Below, one piece after another: positions 16,226-26,037 of a stretch of DNA of 64,000 nt. Within the stretch, counting starts at the first letter, position 1. Each line of letters starts with the position of its first letter. The notes below the pieces were generated by a model. It made no database searches. It worked only from the letters and a program-made list of their open reading frames with translations, and had not been told where the DNA came from. Origin of the DNA: Pseudodesulfovibrio sediminis. Lineage in GTDB: Bacteria; Desulfobacterota; Desulfovibrionia; Desulfovibrionales; Desulfovibrionaceae. The position numbers and the translations under genes are program-made. The DNA is taken from contig NZ_AP024485.1 in assembly GCF_020886695.1 (NCBI RefSeq), forward strand, positions 753,001 through 817,000, read 5' to 3'.

Positions 16226-18556
16226 TTATTCCATGGGTGCGGGATTTTTCATATCCCAGATACCACATGGACAGGAGTTTGCGCAGAACCCGCAGGCTAT
16301 GCATTTGTCAGGATCAACGACACGTTCATAGCCACCATCAGGCAGCTCGTTGCGGCTGATAGCCGACTGAGGACAGACAGTGTCGCAGATGTAGCAGTCC
16401 CGGCACGAACCGCAGCTCGAACACTCGGCACCGCACTGATTCATGTCGCTGAACTCGATGACGCGAGGGTCAAAGTACTCCAGAGTCATGCGGGTATAGT
16501 CGATCATGTCACAGGTATCGGTCTGAGGACGACGATTATTGAAGAGGTCATCAATAACCTCAGCAGCACGACGACCATGACCAATGGCGTGCGTCAACAA
16601 ACCGGGACGAACGATGTCACCGATGGCAAACACTCTGGAATCCGTGGTCTGATAGTCATCGTTGACGACAACGTGACCGCGATCCAGCGCAATAGTATCA
16701 GGCAGGAAATCAATATCAGGTTGATCGCCGATGGACATGATGACCGTATCAGCTTCCAGCAGTTCACCACTTTGCAGCATGACGCCATCCTCGGTGACTT
16801 CCTTGGTAAAGCAAGGCCACTTGAACCGGGCACCAACGGCCTCGGCCTCCTTGCGCTCCTTACCAAAGGATGCAGGCTCCTGAATATCAATGAGGGTGAT
16901 ATCCTCGGCACCAACTGAGGCGGCAACAGTTGCCACGTCACAACCGACGTTACCGGCACCGATGATGACGACCTTTTTGCCGGACTTCAGTTCACCCTTT
17001 TTGGCTCCCTTCAGGAACGTCAGCGCCGGAATGATACGTTCGTGACCAGGCACCGGGATCATGCGCGGCTTTTGCGCACCGATAGCCAGGACAACGTAAT
17101 CGTATTCATCCCTGAGTTCCTCGAACTCCTTGGTTTTCAGCTCCTGTTGCAAATGAACATGGGGCAGAACCTTGGCAGCACGATCAATCTCGGCCTTGAC
17201 GACTTCCTTGGGAACACGGGTGTTGGGGATAGCGGAAGCGATCTTGCCGCCCAGCGTTTCGGCCATGTCGTAAACGACGGCCTCGTGCCCTTTCATGCGA
17301 ATCTGCCATGCGATAGAGATACCGCCAGGGCCACCGCCGATAACAGCTACACGCTTGCCCGAAAGCTCCGGCAATTCCGGAGCAGCGGACTTGTACCCTT
17401 CACGGCCAAGCTTGGTGATATCAACTGCGGCCATGCCCTGCTGAGTGCTGCGGGTACAGCCTTCCATGCACAGGTTGGGACAGAGGTAACCGCAGACCGT
17501 GGCCGGGAACGGCGTATACGCCAAGGCCAGATCAACAGCTTCGTCCACCAAACCGTCACGGACCAACTGCCAGCGTTTCTGCACCGGGATACCCGTGGGA
17601 CAGCTGGACTGACAGGGAGCCATGTATTTCCTGTTTTCCCACACAGGCACTTTACGACGCAGATCGCCGTGTACCACCAGGGGAATGGGGGAACGGTCAA
17701 GATCGGTCAAATCACCGATCATACCGCCACGTCCCAACTCCGCATCCCAGACATTCGCCCGGAAATCAGTAATGGAACGGCGGACCTTGCCCTTCTTTTC
17801 AAAGGGGGTCTTGGCCCGAATGAGCTGCCACTCCTCACGCTTCGTAAGACGTTTGAGAAGGCGAACTCGTTTGATTTTCTTAAGATAACTTTCAAGATTC
17901 TCGGTCAGCCATGCCCAGGTTTCATCATCGATCGGCTCCAACGTGGAGTCGGCCTGGGAAAAACCGTCGATAGGACCGCGCACAAAGATGCGTCCGCCAA
18001 CCATACCCACACAGGGGCGGTAGCCAAGAACGTTCTTCGGGTTCTGGGCTTCGTGTCCACAGACCACGGCAGTACCACCCGCCATGAACTCGGCGAAATA
18101 GTCACCCACCGATCCGAGCACCCAAAGTTCAGGCGGATCAAAACGGGGGTTGGTCTTGGTCATGGTCATACAGCGGGAACCTGTGTTGCCCGCGACAAAG
18201 ACCTTGCCCTGCGCCATGGCGTTACAGGCACCGTTGGAGGCGTTGCCATGAACGATGATCTCTGCGCCGGCATTCAACCAGCCGACATCGTCAGAGATGC
18301 TGCCCATAACTTCAATTGTCGTTCCGGGAAATCCCTTGGAACCGATACGCTGTCCCGGCGATCCGGTGATGGTGACATGGATGGGTTCCTCTTTGGAAAT
18401 CCACAATCTGCCACCGATACCATGCTGCCCCATGGCGTCCACTTCTATTTTGCGAACACCTTCCCGAACAGCACGTTGAATCCGCTCTTCGAGGATACGC
18501 GATTCAATGCGCACACCGTCGTCGTGACCGTCTATGCGTTGTACTCTCTTTGCCAT
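16226..18556 (-). CDS. Glutamate synthase: GXGXG domain fused to GltD-like reductase and ferredoxin domain
   Basis: 776-residue fusion. Residues 1 to about 240 form the GXGXG beta-helix of GltB (DAMGQHGIGGRLWISKE, VLGSVGDYFAEFMAGGTAVV). Residues about 310-690 are the NADPH/FAD reductase of the GltD type: CPTGIPVQKRW and CGYLCPNLCMEGC for Fe-S clusters, AVIGGGPGGISIAW for FAD and VIIGAGNVGCDVA for NADPH. The tail has Cys clusters for two [4Fe-4S] centres (CIACGFCANSCPCGIW). Supplies electrons for glutamate formation from glutamine and 2-oxoglutarate. Last gene of the three-gene operon. Confidence 0.88.
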   Translation of the reverse strand: MAKRVQRIDGHDDGVRIESRILEERIQRAVREGVRKIEVDAMGQHGIGGRLWISKEEPIHVTITGSPGQRIGSKGFPGTTIEVMGSISDDVGWLNAGAEIIVHGNASNGACNAMAQGKVFVAGNTGSRCMTMTKTNPRFDPPELWVLGSVGDYFAEFMAGGTAVVCGHEAQNPKNVLGYRPCVGMVGGRIFVRGPIDGFSQADSTLEPIDDETWAWLTENLESYLKKIKRVRLLKRLTKREEWQLIRAKTPFEKKGKVRRSITDFRANVWDAELGRGGMIGDLTDLDRSPIPLVVHGDLRRKVPVWENRKYMAPCQSSCPTGIPVQKRWQLVRDGLVDEAVDLALAYTPFPATVCGYLCPNLCMEGCTRSTQQGMAAVDITKLGREGYKSAAPELPELSGKRVAVIGGGPGGISIAWQIRMKGHEAVVYDMAETLGGKIASAIPNTRVPKEVVKAEIDRAAKVLPHVHLQQELKTKEFEELRDEYDYVVLAIGAQKPRMIPVPGHERIIPALTFLKGAKKGELKSGKKVVIIGAGNVGCDVATVAASVGAEDITLIDIQEPASFGKERKEAEAVGARFKWPCFTKEVTEDGVMLQSGELLEADTVIMSIGDQPDIDFLPDTIALDRGHVVVNDDYQTTDSRVFAIGDIVRPGLLTHAIGHGRRAAEVIDDLFNNRRPQTDTCDMIDYTRMTLEYFDPRVIEFSDMNQCGAECSSCGSCRDCYICDTVCPQSAISRNELPDGGYERVVDPDKCIACGFCANSCPCGIWDMKNPAPME

Positions 18557-18586
18557 TATATACTCCGTATACCTAAGCTTCGTTTG

Positions 18587-20221
18587 TTAAATCACGTACT
18601 TGATGTCGAGGCGATCGGCAGCGTCCTTGTCGCTGATACCGAGACCGTCAGACATACCAATGGGGAGAGACGTGGAACGTCCCAGCGGTGCGAACACCTT
18701 CCTCAATTCCGTGTCGAAGCTCAGGTAGAAGTCCACCACACGCTCGGCAACCTTTTCCGGGTCGAGACGGCGATACACTCTGGGGTCCTGAGAAGTAATG
18801 CCCTTGGGGCAGACGCCAATATTGCAGACGTTGCAACGATCCTTTTCACTGCCCAGACAACCGGCACCGGCCTGCATGACATACTTGCCTATCTGCACCA
18901 TGCTCGCTCCGAGCATCATAAGCGCAGCGGCGTTGGCAGCCAGGTTGCCGTTCTTGCCGATACCACCGCCTGCAACAAGCGGAATCTCATTCTGCGCACC
19001 AGCAACACAGAGAGCCTTGTAACAATCGCGTAGATTGGAGGCTATGGGATGACCCATGTGATTCATGGACACATTATATGCAGCACCAGTACCACCGTCC
19101 TCACCGTCAATGGCAAGACCGGCTGCATAGGGATTGCGAACCAGATTGTTGAGCACCGCCAGAGATGTTGAAGATGCAGAGATCTTCGGATAGACCGGCA
19201 CACGGAATCCCCAGGCCATGGACATGGACTGGATCATCTTGGCCACGGATTCTTCAATGGAATACTGTGTCTGGTGTGTAGGAGGACTAGGCAGGCTCAC
19301 GCCTTTTGGTACACCGCGAATGGCCGCAATAAGCTTATTGACCTTGTACCACATGAGCAGACCGCCATCGCCGGGCTTGGCGCCCTGACCGTATTTAATC
19401 TCGATGGCGCAGGGATCTTCCTTCATTTCAGGAATGGCGTGGATGATTTCATCCCAACCGAAATAACCCGAAGCAATCTGCAAAATGACATATTTAAGGA
19501 AACGGGAACGCAACAGACGCGGAGGACAACCGCCCTCACCCGTACAGATACGCACCGGCATATTCATCTCTTCATTGAGATATGCAACCCCCATCTGGAG
19601 TCCTTCCCACATATTCGGAGAAAGTGCGCCAAAGGACATACCGCCGATAACCAGAGGATAAATCTCCCGAACCGGCGGTTTCCAGCCGTTCTCCTGAAAA
19701 CATTTGATTTCATTTTCCGGAGAAAGCACACGACCGAGCAGGGTCCGCATCTCAAACTCGTGACGACCGGCATCCAGTGCAGGGTCGGTGAGCATGGAAA
19801 TACGAATAAACTTGAGCTGATCCAACAAGGATTCGCTGCTGTTCCGTCGACCACCGCGAGTGCGGGACTGGCCACCACGGTTGTTCTGGAACTGCAACGT
19901 CGTGGAATCGGACTGACGCTGCGGTTCGATGGCATTGTTCGGACACACCATGTTGCACATGGAGCAGCCGATACAGGCATACGCAGGGTCTGTACGCTGA
20001 GTGATACCGTAATACGTGGAAAACTCGTTGACCGGTTTCGCACTGAGTCCCATGGACGTCTTGATTTCGCGCTTGCGGAAGACGCCGAGTTCAATGGCAT
20101 TTACCGGACATACCGAAGTACATCGCCCACACTTGGTGCAGGCATTTATATCCCACTTGATCTGCCAGGGCAGATCCTTGCGGCTTAACGTTGAAGGGCT
20201 AATGGGTCTTTCTGAGAGCAT
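18587..20221 (-). CDS. Glutamate synthase FMN-binding subunit with N-terminal ferredoxin domain
   Basis: 544 residues. The N-terminal 90 carry two [4Fe-4S] motifs (CTKCGRCTSVCP and CIGCSMCNMVCP). The rest is the FMN/synthase barrel: GGMSFGALSPNMWEGL, EIKYGQGAKPGDGG, AIDGEDGGTGAAYNVS and the 3Fe-4S Cys set GCLGSEKDRCNVCNIGVCP. It condenses ammonia with 2-oxoglutarate. This is the archaeal-type, stand-alone arrangement. It overlaps the glutaminase gene by 37 bp. Confidence 0.9.
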   Translation of the reverse strand: MLSERPISPSTLSRKDLPWQIKWDINACTKCGRCTSVCPVNAIELGVFRKREIKTSMGLSAKPVNEFSTYYGITQRTDPAYACIGCSMCNMVCPNNAIEPQRQSDSTTLQFQNNRGGQSRTRGGRRNSSESLLDQLKFIRISMLTDPALDAGRHEFEMRTLLGRVLSPENEIKCFQENGWKPPVREIYPLVIGGMSFGALSPNMWEGLQMGVAYLNEEMNMPVRICTGEGGCPPRLLRSRFLKYVILQIASGYFGWDEIIHAIPEMKEDPCAIEIKYGQGAKPGDGGLLMWYKVNKLIAAIRGVPKGVSLPSPPTHQTQYSIEESVAKMIQSMSMAWGFRVPVYPKISASSTSLAVLNNLVRNPYAAGLAIDGEDGGTGAAYNVSMNHMGHPIASNLRDCYKALCVAGAQNEIPLVAGGGIGKNGNLAANAAALMMLGASMVQIGKYVMQAGAGCLGSEKDRCNVCNIGVCPKGITSQDPRVYRRLDPEKVAERVVDFYLSFDTELRKVFAPLGRSTSLPIGMSDGLGISDKDAADRLDIKYVI

Positions 20222-21321
20222 TGGAGAACCTCCCGGCAGTCCGGTCCGACGATCGCCGTATCGAGATGCATAGGTTGAAAATCTTTACTTCTGTCACGAT
20301 CCGGAATGGCAGCGTTGAGTCCGCAGATCTCCGAAGAGAATGCGTACATGCCGATTTCCGGGTTGCCACCGACCACACCGGGCCGTAACTTCTTGCGATC
20401 CTGAGCCATGAACATGGAACCGTCTTCAAGACAGCCAATGATACAGTTGGGACCGTCAATAATGAGCTTGCGGCAGGAACGTTTCAGATTCAGCAGCATC
20501 TCTCTATCCTGATGATCAGCCATCTCATCATCATTCATTGGAGTGATGATGTGCTTGTAGGCAGAAATGTCGAGGCCGAGCTTCTTCGTAGTATAATGGG
20601 CAATATGCGTGAAAACTTCGGAGTCGGATTGATACCCTTCGTATCCGGTGACGCCGCGAGACTGCAAATATTCCTTAATGGGAATAAACGCCGTGTTTTC
20701 ACCATTGGTCATGGTGCCGACACCTTCAATAAAGAAGGGATGACAGGCGTACAGGTTGATGGCGTAGTTGGTGTTCTGCCTGCCCTGGGCCAAAATATGA
20801 CGGGCATACAACTCTTCACGGCCAAGTTGCAGGTATTCACCAATAGCGAGAGGATCGCCGACTTCCTTGATCATGATGGTATCAGGCCAGAAGGAAAAAA
20901 CCATTATCTGCCCGGATTCTTCGCCTTCTTTACGCAGGTCAAGGCGCATCTGAACGAGCCGTTGGTCAACCACAGCCTTGGGCAGATCATCCCACTCTTT
21001 TGGAATCTTGTAGGCAATGGATGCATACGTCCCGCGAACAGGCGTACCAACCGGCGGTTCGACCTCCGGCTTGAACATGGCAGAATAAATGGAACGGAAA
21101 CCCTTGTCCGCCATATACTCGAAAACTCGTGCAAGTCCCGGTTCGGTAAAGATACCGGACAAAATGGGATAATCCTTGAATTCTTCCCAGGGGCCACCAA
21201 GACCACTCAGGTACAATCCCACGCCAGAGCCGTCGTGTCCCTCTTTCATCACATTGAGGGCATCGATGGCGAGCATGGGCGACACTGGGTCACGGCTTGT
21301 CAGTGCAAATAAACGACACAT
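20185..21321 (-). CDS. Glutamate synthase glutaminase subunit (class II amidotransferase)
   Basis: 378-residue class II glutamine amidotransferase. Cys2 of MCRLFALTSRDP becomes the N-terminal nucleophile that releases ammonia from glutamine; KEGHDGSGVGLY, FIEGVGTMTNGENTAF and GYQSDSEVFTHIAHY match the GltB glutaminase domain. Stand-alone form of what is usually the first domain of GltB. First gene of the operon; GAGAG lies before the ATG. Confidence 0.9.
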   Translation of the reverse strand: MCRLFALTSRDPVSPMLAIDALNVMKEGHDGSGVGLYLSGLGGPWEEFKDYPILSGIFTEPGLARVFEYMADKGFRSIYSAMFKPEVEPPVGTPVRGTYASIAYKIPKEWDDLPKAVVDQRLVQMRLDLRKEGEESGQIMVFSFWPDTIMIKEVGDPLAIGEYLQLGREELYARHILAQGRQNTNYAINLYACHPFFIEGVGTMTNGENTAFIPIKEYLQSRGVTGYEGYQSDSEVFTHIAHYTTKKLGLDISAYKHIITPMNDDEMADHQDREMLLNLKRSCRKLIIDGPNCIIGCLEDGSMFMAQDRKKLRPGVVGGNPEIGMYAFSSEICGLNAAIPDRDRSKDFQPMHLDTAIVGPDCREVLQCSQKDPLALQR

Positions 21322-21685
21322 GGTCTCTCGTCACTCCACTGTTAATGTTATGCTCGGGGAAATATCGATTTTGAAAAAACAGGTGCCGGAAAAGCGATTC
21401 AACTCGAAATCTCCTCCCGGGTTCAGAGTCATTTGACACTTTTGCAACCAAAATCGTTAAATTTACGCCTGAAAAACGAAACTAACTTACCCTTGGCCCG
21501 GAAAGGGACACTAAACCAAAAGCAAAAAGCACGCAAGTCGCGATTTAATCAAATTTTTAACAAGAATGTGAAGGTAATTTTAAAAAAGCGGGTGCAAAAT
21601 GGAAGAGAACCGGAAGTAAATGACTAATTAAGCCAAATCTGAGTTTACATTTACGGCACTCATATTCCACAAAAAGGTAGATTGA
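21322..21685. other. Gene-free AT-rich stretch upstream of the glutamate synthase operon
   Basis: This 364-bp stretch should hold the operon promoter on the minus strand and the 3' end of the hicB transcript. I see no open frame with a ribosome site, no HicA-like toxin gene, and no sigma70 or sigma54 promoter that I would trust. No clear terminator was found. Confidence 0.5.
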
Positions 21686-22087
21686 TCAATTTTGGAAGAT
21701 GTCGGTCCGGATGGCATCGCGGGCGGCGGCGGCCAGAAAATCGGCTGGAGAAGCCCCTTGATCACGGCAATATTTCTCTATTCGTTCAAGGAGATGAGCG
21801 TGCATGACAACCTCGAACTCCTCGAAGTCTGTTCCATCACCTTTCAATTTGATATTAATGGCTTTTTTGCCTTGATTCTCCGGCATCGCCAGCAGGCTTT
21901 TCTTGACTTTCGGAGTCGGCAATTCCTGCCCTTCTGCCACCATTTCCTCGACGAACATCGCCAACGCTTCGTGCGCCATATCTACAGCCTCATCCAGATC
22001 GACACCAAAGGTGACACACGCCGGAAAATCCGGAAATTCGACCATATATCCGTGCTTTTCCTGAACGAACAAAGCAACGTACTGCAT
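21686..22087 (-). CDS. hicB: HicB-family protein (orphan antitoxin-like)
   Basis: 133 residues. The first about 60 match the HicB partial RNase H-like fold (YVALFVQEKHGYMVEFPDFP, FGVDLDEAVDMAHEALAMFV). The C-terminal part (AHLLERIEKYCRDQGASPAD) looks like a ribbon-helix-helix/Arc-type DNA-binding segment. No hicA toxin gene lies on either side, so it may act as a lone regulator. Follows mltA by 16 bp on the same strand. Confidence 0.75.
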   Translation of the reverse strand: MQYVALFVQEKHGYMVEFPDFPACVTFGVDLDEAVDMAHEALAMFVEEMVAEGQELPTPKVKKSLLAMPENQGKKAINIKLKGDGTDFEEFEVVMHAHLLERIEKYCRDQGASPADFLAAAARDAIRTDIFQN

Positions 22088-22103
22088 ATTTACTCCTTAC
22101 CAA

Positions 22104-23324
22104 CTACTTCAACTGAGACACGGTCGTCTCAAGTGCTTTTTTACTCACGAGCATGAAAACTTCGGAATCTTCCTGAAGATGACCGGCCAAAGTCTCCGCC
22201 TGGACGCCTGTTCCGCAAAACAAATCCATCCGCGTTCCCTGTATGGCTCCCCCCGTGTCCTGTGCCAGAACAAGAGACAGGAACGGGTCTGTTTCACCCG
22301 TTTCATAATTCATGAGAGCCGTCTTGAGCACTGACACACTGCCAAGCGGAATCATGCTCCTGTCCACGGCAACACTGACGCGGGGAATGAGAATTGAACC
22401 GATGGAACCATACGGACCGTCATCGGCCAACTTGAAGAAGACATAACTGGGGTTTTCGAAAAGCAGTTCCCGCGCAATATCCGGATTCGCCTCAAGGAAG
22501 GTGCGAATCCGCTGCATGGACATCTCTTCTTTAGGTATATAGCCCCGCTCGATGAGCAACTTGCCCAAGGAGACATAGCGATGGCCGTTCTTGCCGGCAT
22601 ATAATATATGTTTATAAGTGCCGTCCTGCAGGTCCAACCGGCCTGACCCCTGAATCTGCAAAAAGAACACATCTACCGGATCCTTTGCCCAGGCGATTTC
22701 CTTGCCCTTTCCTTCCAGCACTCTGCTGCCGTCAATAGCCCGTCGGTCATAATACGGTTCAATACCGTCCTTCCCTTCCTTATACACCAGGGTCTGCCCT
22801 TTCCAGCGAGGATGAAAGGCGCCAAGGTTTACCTGCTTCAAATCGTCGGGTTTTTCGTACAACGGATACTTGAACCCTTCATCAGGCGAGAGGGACGCTT
22901 CCAGCCACGGCTCATAGTATCCGGTCAACAATGTCCCGGGCGACACCTTGAGCCATTGGAAACGTTCGGCGACAAGCCGGGGATTTGCCTGCAACTCGCC
23001 CAGCATGCCGAGCAATTCTTCAACGGACTGCGTCACCTGTCCCCAGGTCAAGGCAAGACCGGGCTTACTGACACAGACAGCATCCTGAGGTCGGGTACGG
23101 AGATACCGGAGATTCTTCTCCAATCCCGGCGCCAGATCAGTCCATGACCCCAATCCCTGCAAACGCGTGGAAAGCGACCTGGCCAATGATTCGGCATCAC
23201 CTTCATCCAGCGCGACAAAACCGGGCTTGTCATCAACGGGAAGCGGCTTGACCGGTTCCGGTCCACACCCTTGGAGAGAAAAAAAGACAATACACAGCAA
23301 CAAAAAACAGAAATAACGAACCAT
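22104..23324 (-). CDS. mltA: Membrane-bound lytic murein transglycosylase A (MltA), lipoprotein
   Basis: 406-residue outer-membrane lipoprotein that cleaves peptidoglycan glycan strands. The lipobox LQGC places the lipidated Cys at residue 20. The MltA domain is visible in LTGYYEPWLEASLSPDEGFK and QIQGSGRLDLQDG; the C-terminal 3D domain has LVLAQDTGGAIQGTRMDLF with catalytic Asp residues. ATG at 23324 overlaps the permease stop; an in-frame TTG 9 bases upstream is less likely. Confidence 0.88.
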   Translation of the reverse strand: MVRYFCFLLLCIVFFSLQGCGPEPVKPLPVDDKPGFVALDEGDAESLARSLSTRLQGLGSWTDLAPGLEKNLRYLRTRPQDAVCVSKPGLALTWGQVTQSVEELLGMLGELQANPRLVAERFQWLKVSPGTLLTGYYEPWLEASLSPDEGFKYPLYEKPDDLKQVNLGAFHPRWKGQTLVYKEGKDGIEPYYDRRAIDGSRVLEGKGKEIAWAKDPVDVFFLQIQGSGRLDLQDGTYKHILYAGKNGHRYVSLGKLLIERGYIPKEEMSMQRIRTFLEANPDIARELLFENPSYVFFKLADDGPYGSIGSILIPRVSVAVDRSMIPLGSVSVLKTALMNYETGETDPFLSLVLAQDTGGAIQGTRMDLFCGTGVQAETLAGHLQEDSEVFMLVSKKALETTVSQLK

Positions 23325-23326
23325 TA

Positions 23327-24442
23327 TTAACAAGCCTCATCAATATCATCAAAATCTTCAAGGTCTGCCGCATACTCTTCAATATAAATTTGCAGCATGA
23401 CCATGACAAAACTCAGAATGAGCGGTCCATAAAAAACGCCCAACATGCCAAAGGTGTAAATGCCACCCAGAATTGCCAGGAAAATATAGAAGGTGGAAAC
23501 GCGTGACGCCTCGCGCATGAAAATCGGGCGAAGCAACGTATCAATGCCGACCACGAAGAGGCCGCACCAGAGAGCCAGGAAAATAGCCATCTTCCAATCG
23601 CCGATCAAAACAAGGTAAATCACCGACGGCACCCAGACCAACCCAGTACCCACAACAGGCACCAGCGACGCCAGAGCCATCATGGCGCCCCAGAAAAAAG
23701 CGGGGATACCGACCACGGCCAACCCAATGCCACCGGCAAATCCCTGAAGAACGGCCACCAGCAGGCACCCCATGAGCACACCTCGGGCAACACGCTTGAG
23801 GGAATCAATGATGTAATCTTCCTGTCGGGCCCGCAAAGGCGAAAGGTGCTTAAGGTACGCGACCATTTTCGCACCATCGCGTAAAAAATAGAAAACAATG
23901 AAAACCATGAGCAGAAAGTGGAGAATCAGCTTTGCGCCGTTACGGACGACTTCAGAACCAAATGTCAGCATGGCCTGGGCAAACGTCTTGGAATACTGGA
24001 CAATATTATTCTGAATATCGACCTCGTCAATGCGCAGGAACGGCAACTGTTCATGAAGAATGGCGATATATTTGTCCATCTGGTCTACGCTAATATACCC
24101 CTTGTACACGCCCTGCGTAACCCAGGCATTCACCGACACAAGAGACTCTACGCCCTGGCCTATGAGGGCCATGATCAGGAACGTCATGGGTATGAGCAGT
24201 GCAAAGACAATAATTCCCACTGTCATGAGGGAAGCCCATGTCCGCCGCCCTTTGCATACCTTCAGCGCCCATGTGAATACGGGCGTGAAAAGAACGGCCA
24301 ACACAGTGGAAATAATCAGTGTGTGGATAAACGGCTCAACGATGGAAAAGCCCAGATACAGGGAAAAGAACAACAGCAGAATGAGAAACACCTTGTAGAT
24401 TCCACCGTTTAGAATGGGTGTCGTTTCCTTGTTCTCGCTCAT
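23327..24442 (-). CDS. AI-2E family (PerM/YdiK-like) membrane permease
   Basis: 371-residue polytopic inner-membrane protein with about eight hydrophobic helices and the family pattern of a soluble central loop followed by FLLMVFIVFYFLRDG and VPVVGTGLVWVPSVIYL. Members of this family are annotated as AI-2 exporters or Na+/H+ antiporters, so substrate is uncertain. An acidic tail (EEYAADLEDFDDIDEA) ends the protein. Cotranscribed with the histidine kinase upstream and mltA downstream. Confidence 0.8.
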   Translation of the reverse strand: MSENKETTPILNGGIYKVFLILLLFFSLYLGFSIVEPFIHTLIISTVLAVLFTPVFTWALKVCKGRRTWASLMTVGIIVFALLIPMTFLIMALIGQGVESLVSVNAWVTQGVYKGYISVDQMDKYIAILHEQLPFLRIDEVDIQNNIVQYSKTFAQAMLTFGSEVVRNGAKLILHFLLMVFIVFYFLRDGAKMVAYLKHLSPLRARQEDYIIDSLKRVARGVLMGCLLVAVLQGFAGGIGLAVVGIPAFFWGAMMALASLVPVVGTGLVWVPSVIYLVLIGDWKMAIFLALWCGLFVVGIDTLLRPIFMREASRVSTFYIFLAILGGIYTFGMLGVFYGPLILSFVMVMLQIYIEEYAADLEDFDDIDEAC

Positions 24443-24477
24443 ACGGTCAAATGCTCCCGGTGGTCTGTGAATGTGTA

Positions 24478-26037
24478 CTAATCCTTCTGCAATGTTGATT
24501 GTATTATAGCGGCGATGGTGTCTATGTCCACCGGTTTTGACACATAGTCATCCATACCCACATGTATACAGCGTTGCTCATCACCCCACATGGCCCGGGC
24601 AGTCAGAGCCACGATAGGCACATCTGGATCAAGACATCCCGTTTCCGGTTTACGAATAAGGCGAGTCGCTTCAATACCGTTCATCTGCGGCATCTCCACA
24701 TCCATGAGCACGATATCAAACCGCTTTTGTTTCAATGCATCCACGGCCTGCACACCATCTTCGGCCAGCACGACTTCGCATCCCATTTTTTCCAGCAATC
24801 GAACAATATACCGTTGATTGACAAGATCATCTTCCGCCACCAGCACATGCGCCCCCTTGAGCGGCGACTCGTTGCCCAGCACCTCAGATGATGGGGCCTG
24901 ATCTTCGTACCGGCTGCGCTCAAAGGGCGCCGTAACGGAAAAGGTGCTTCCCTTGCCGACCTCGCTCGAACACTGAATGGCCCCGCCGAGAACGGTAATC
25001 AAGCGGCTGACTATAGCCAACCCGAGGCCCAGACCGCCAGTTGTATGGAGAAGAGGATCCTCGGCAAGGTTGAATGATTCGAAAATCTCGTCCAATTTCT
25101 CCTGCGGGATACCGATGCCGCTATCCTTGACAATGATCTGCACCATGACTTCATTTTCGCCAACCGAACCATTGCCGTCGACGGGCGAGATATCCACCAT
25201 GACCTGCCCCGAAGGCGTGAACTTCACGGCATTGTTAATCAGATTGCCCAACAACTGCCGTAGCTTGGCCGAATCGCCACGAAGCCAGCCGGGAATCTCC
25301 GGCGCAATGGAATATTCCAGGGACAATCCCTTGGCCTTCGAAGCGCGGGAGAATTGCGACAACAGGCCGGAAACCATATCCTCCAGACGAAAATCCGTTT
25401 TTCTAAGATCAAGCGAACTGGATTCGAGCTTGGAATAGTCGATGATCTGATTGAGCACTGTCAAAAGCGCCATGGACGATTCCTTGATGAGTTGAACGTT
25501 CTCCCGATAGGGATCGCCCAGATCGGACATGAGCAAAAGCTCCGTCATGCCGAGCACACCGTTCATGGGGGTCCTGAGTTCATGGCTCACCGTGGCCAGG
25601 AAGGAAGTCTTGGCCCGACTGGCCGCTTCTGCCGCCCGCTTGGCTTTTTTCAACTCCCGTTCCATCTGATGCTTGTAAAGGCCGACCCCAATGGCTGATT
25701 TCAACTCATTGTGATCTACCGGCTTGACCAGATAGCCGAATGGACCGGAGACCTTGGCCCAGTGCAGACTTTCGTCGTCGATGGCGACAGTCACAAAAAT
25801 GATGGGAATATCGAACCGACGAGAAATCTCGTTGGCAGCCTCGACACCATCCATGTCACCTTCGAGTTGAATGTCCATCAAAACAATATCCGGGCTCAAT
25901 GAGTCCGCAAGCTCTATGGCCCCCTGCCCTGTGGTGGCATACCCGGCCACAGAGTACCCCACCCTCTCCAGGGCAAGTTGAATATCCAACCGGGCCACGC
26001 CATCATCTTCAACCAACAATATCCGCTCAATCGGCAT
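24478..26037 (-). CDS. Hybrid sensor histidine kinase (receiver - kinase - receiver)
   Basis: 519 residues, cytosolic, no membrane segment. REC1 covers about 1-120 (Asp55 in IVLMDIQL), the dimerisation/phosphoacceptor domain has FLATVSHELRTP (His152), the ATPase domain has LLGNLINNAVKF, DSGIGIP and GGLGLGLAIVSRL, and REC2 has Asp446 in LMDVEMPQMNGIEATRL. With no sensor domain, the input is probably phosphorylation of REC1. ATG 26037 begins exactly at the REC fold and follows GAGAGG; the longer frame upstream is not protein-like. No output regulator is adjacent. Confidence 0.87.
   Translation of the reverse strand: MPIERILLVEDDGVARLDIQLALERVGYSVAGYATTGQGAIELADSLSPDIVLMDIQLEGDMDGVEAANEISRRFDIPIIFVTVAIDDESLHWAKVSGPFGYLVKPVDHNELKSAIGVGLYKHQMERELKKAKRAAEAASRAKTSFLATVSHELRTPMNGVLGMTELLLMSDLGDPYRENVQLIKESSMALLTVLNQIIDYSKLESSSLDLRKTDFRLEDMVSGLLSQFSRASKAKGLSLEYSIAPEIPGWLRGDSAKLRQLLGNLINNAVKFTPSGQVMVDISPVDGNGSVGENEVMVQIIVKDSGIGIPQEKLDEIFESFNLAEDPLLHTTGGLGLGLAIVSRLITVLGGAIQCSSEVGKGSTFSVTAPFERSRYEDQAPSSEVLGNESPLKGAHVLVAEDDLVNQRYIVRLLEKMGCEVVLAEDGVQAVDALKQKRFDIVLMDVEMPQMNGIEATRLIRKPETGCLDPDVPIVALTARAMWGDEQRCIHVGMDDYVSKPVDIDTIAAIIQSTLQKD

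Noticed and set aside
17042-19033. Very long plus-strand frame (663 codons) opposite the glutamate synthase genes
   Set aside because: It is the mirror of two well-identified genes; its translation has no family motifs and no ribosome site.
21433-21627. 64-residue plus-strand frame in the gap before the glutamate synthase operon
   Set aside because: Lys/Asn-rich translation typical of AT-rich noncoding DNA, and no ribosome site.
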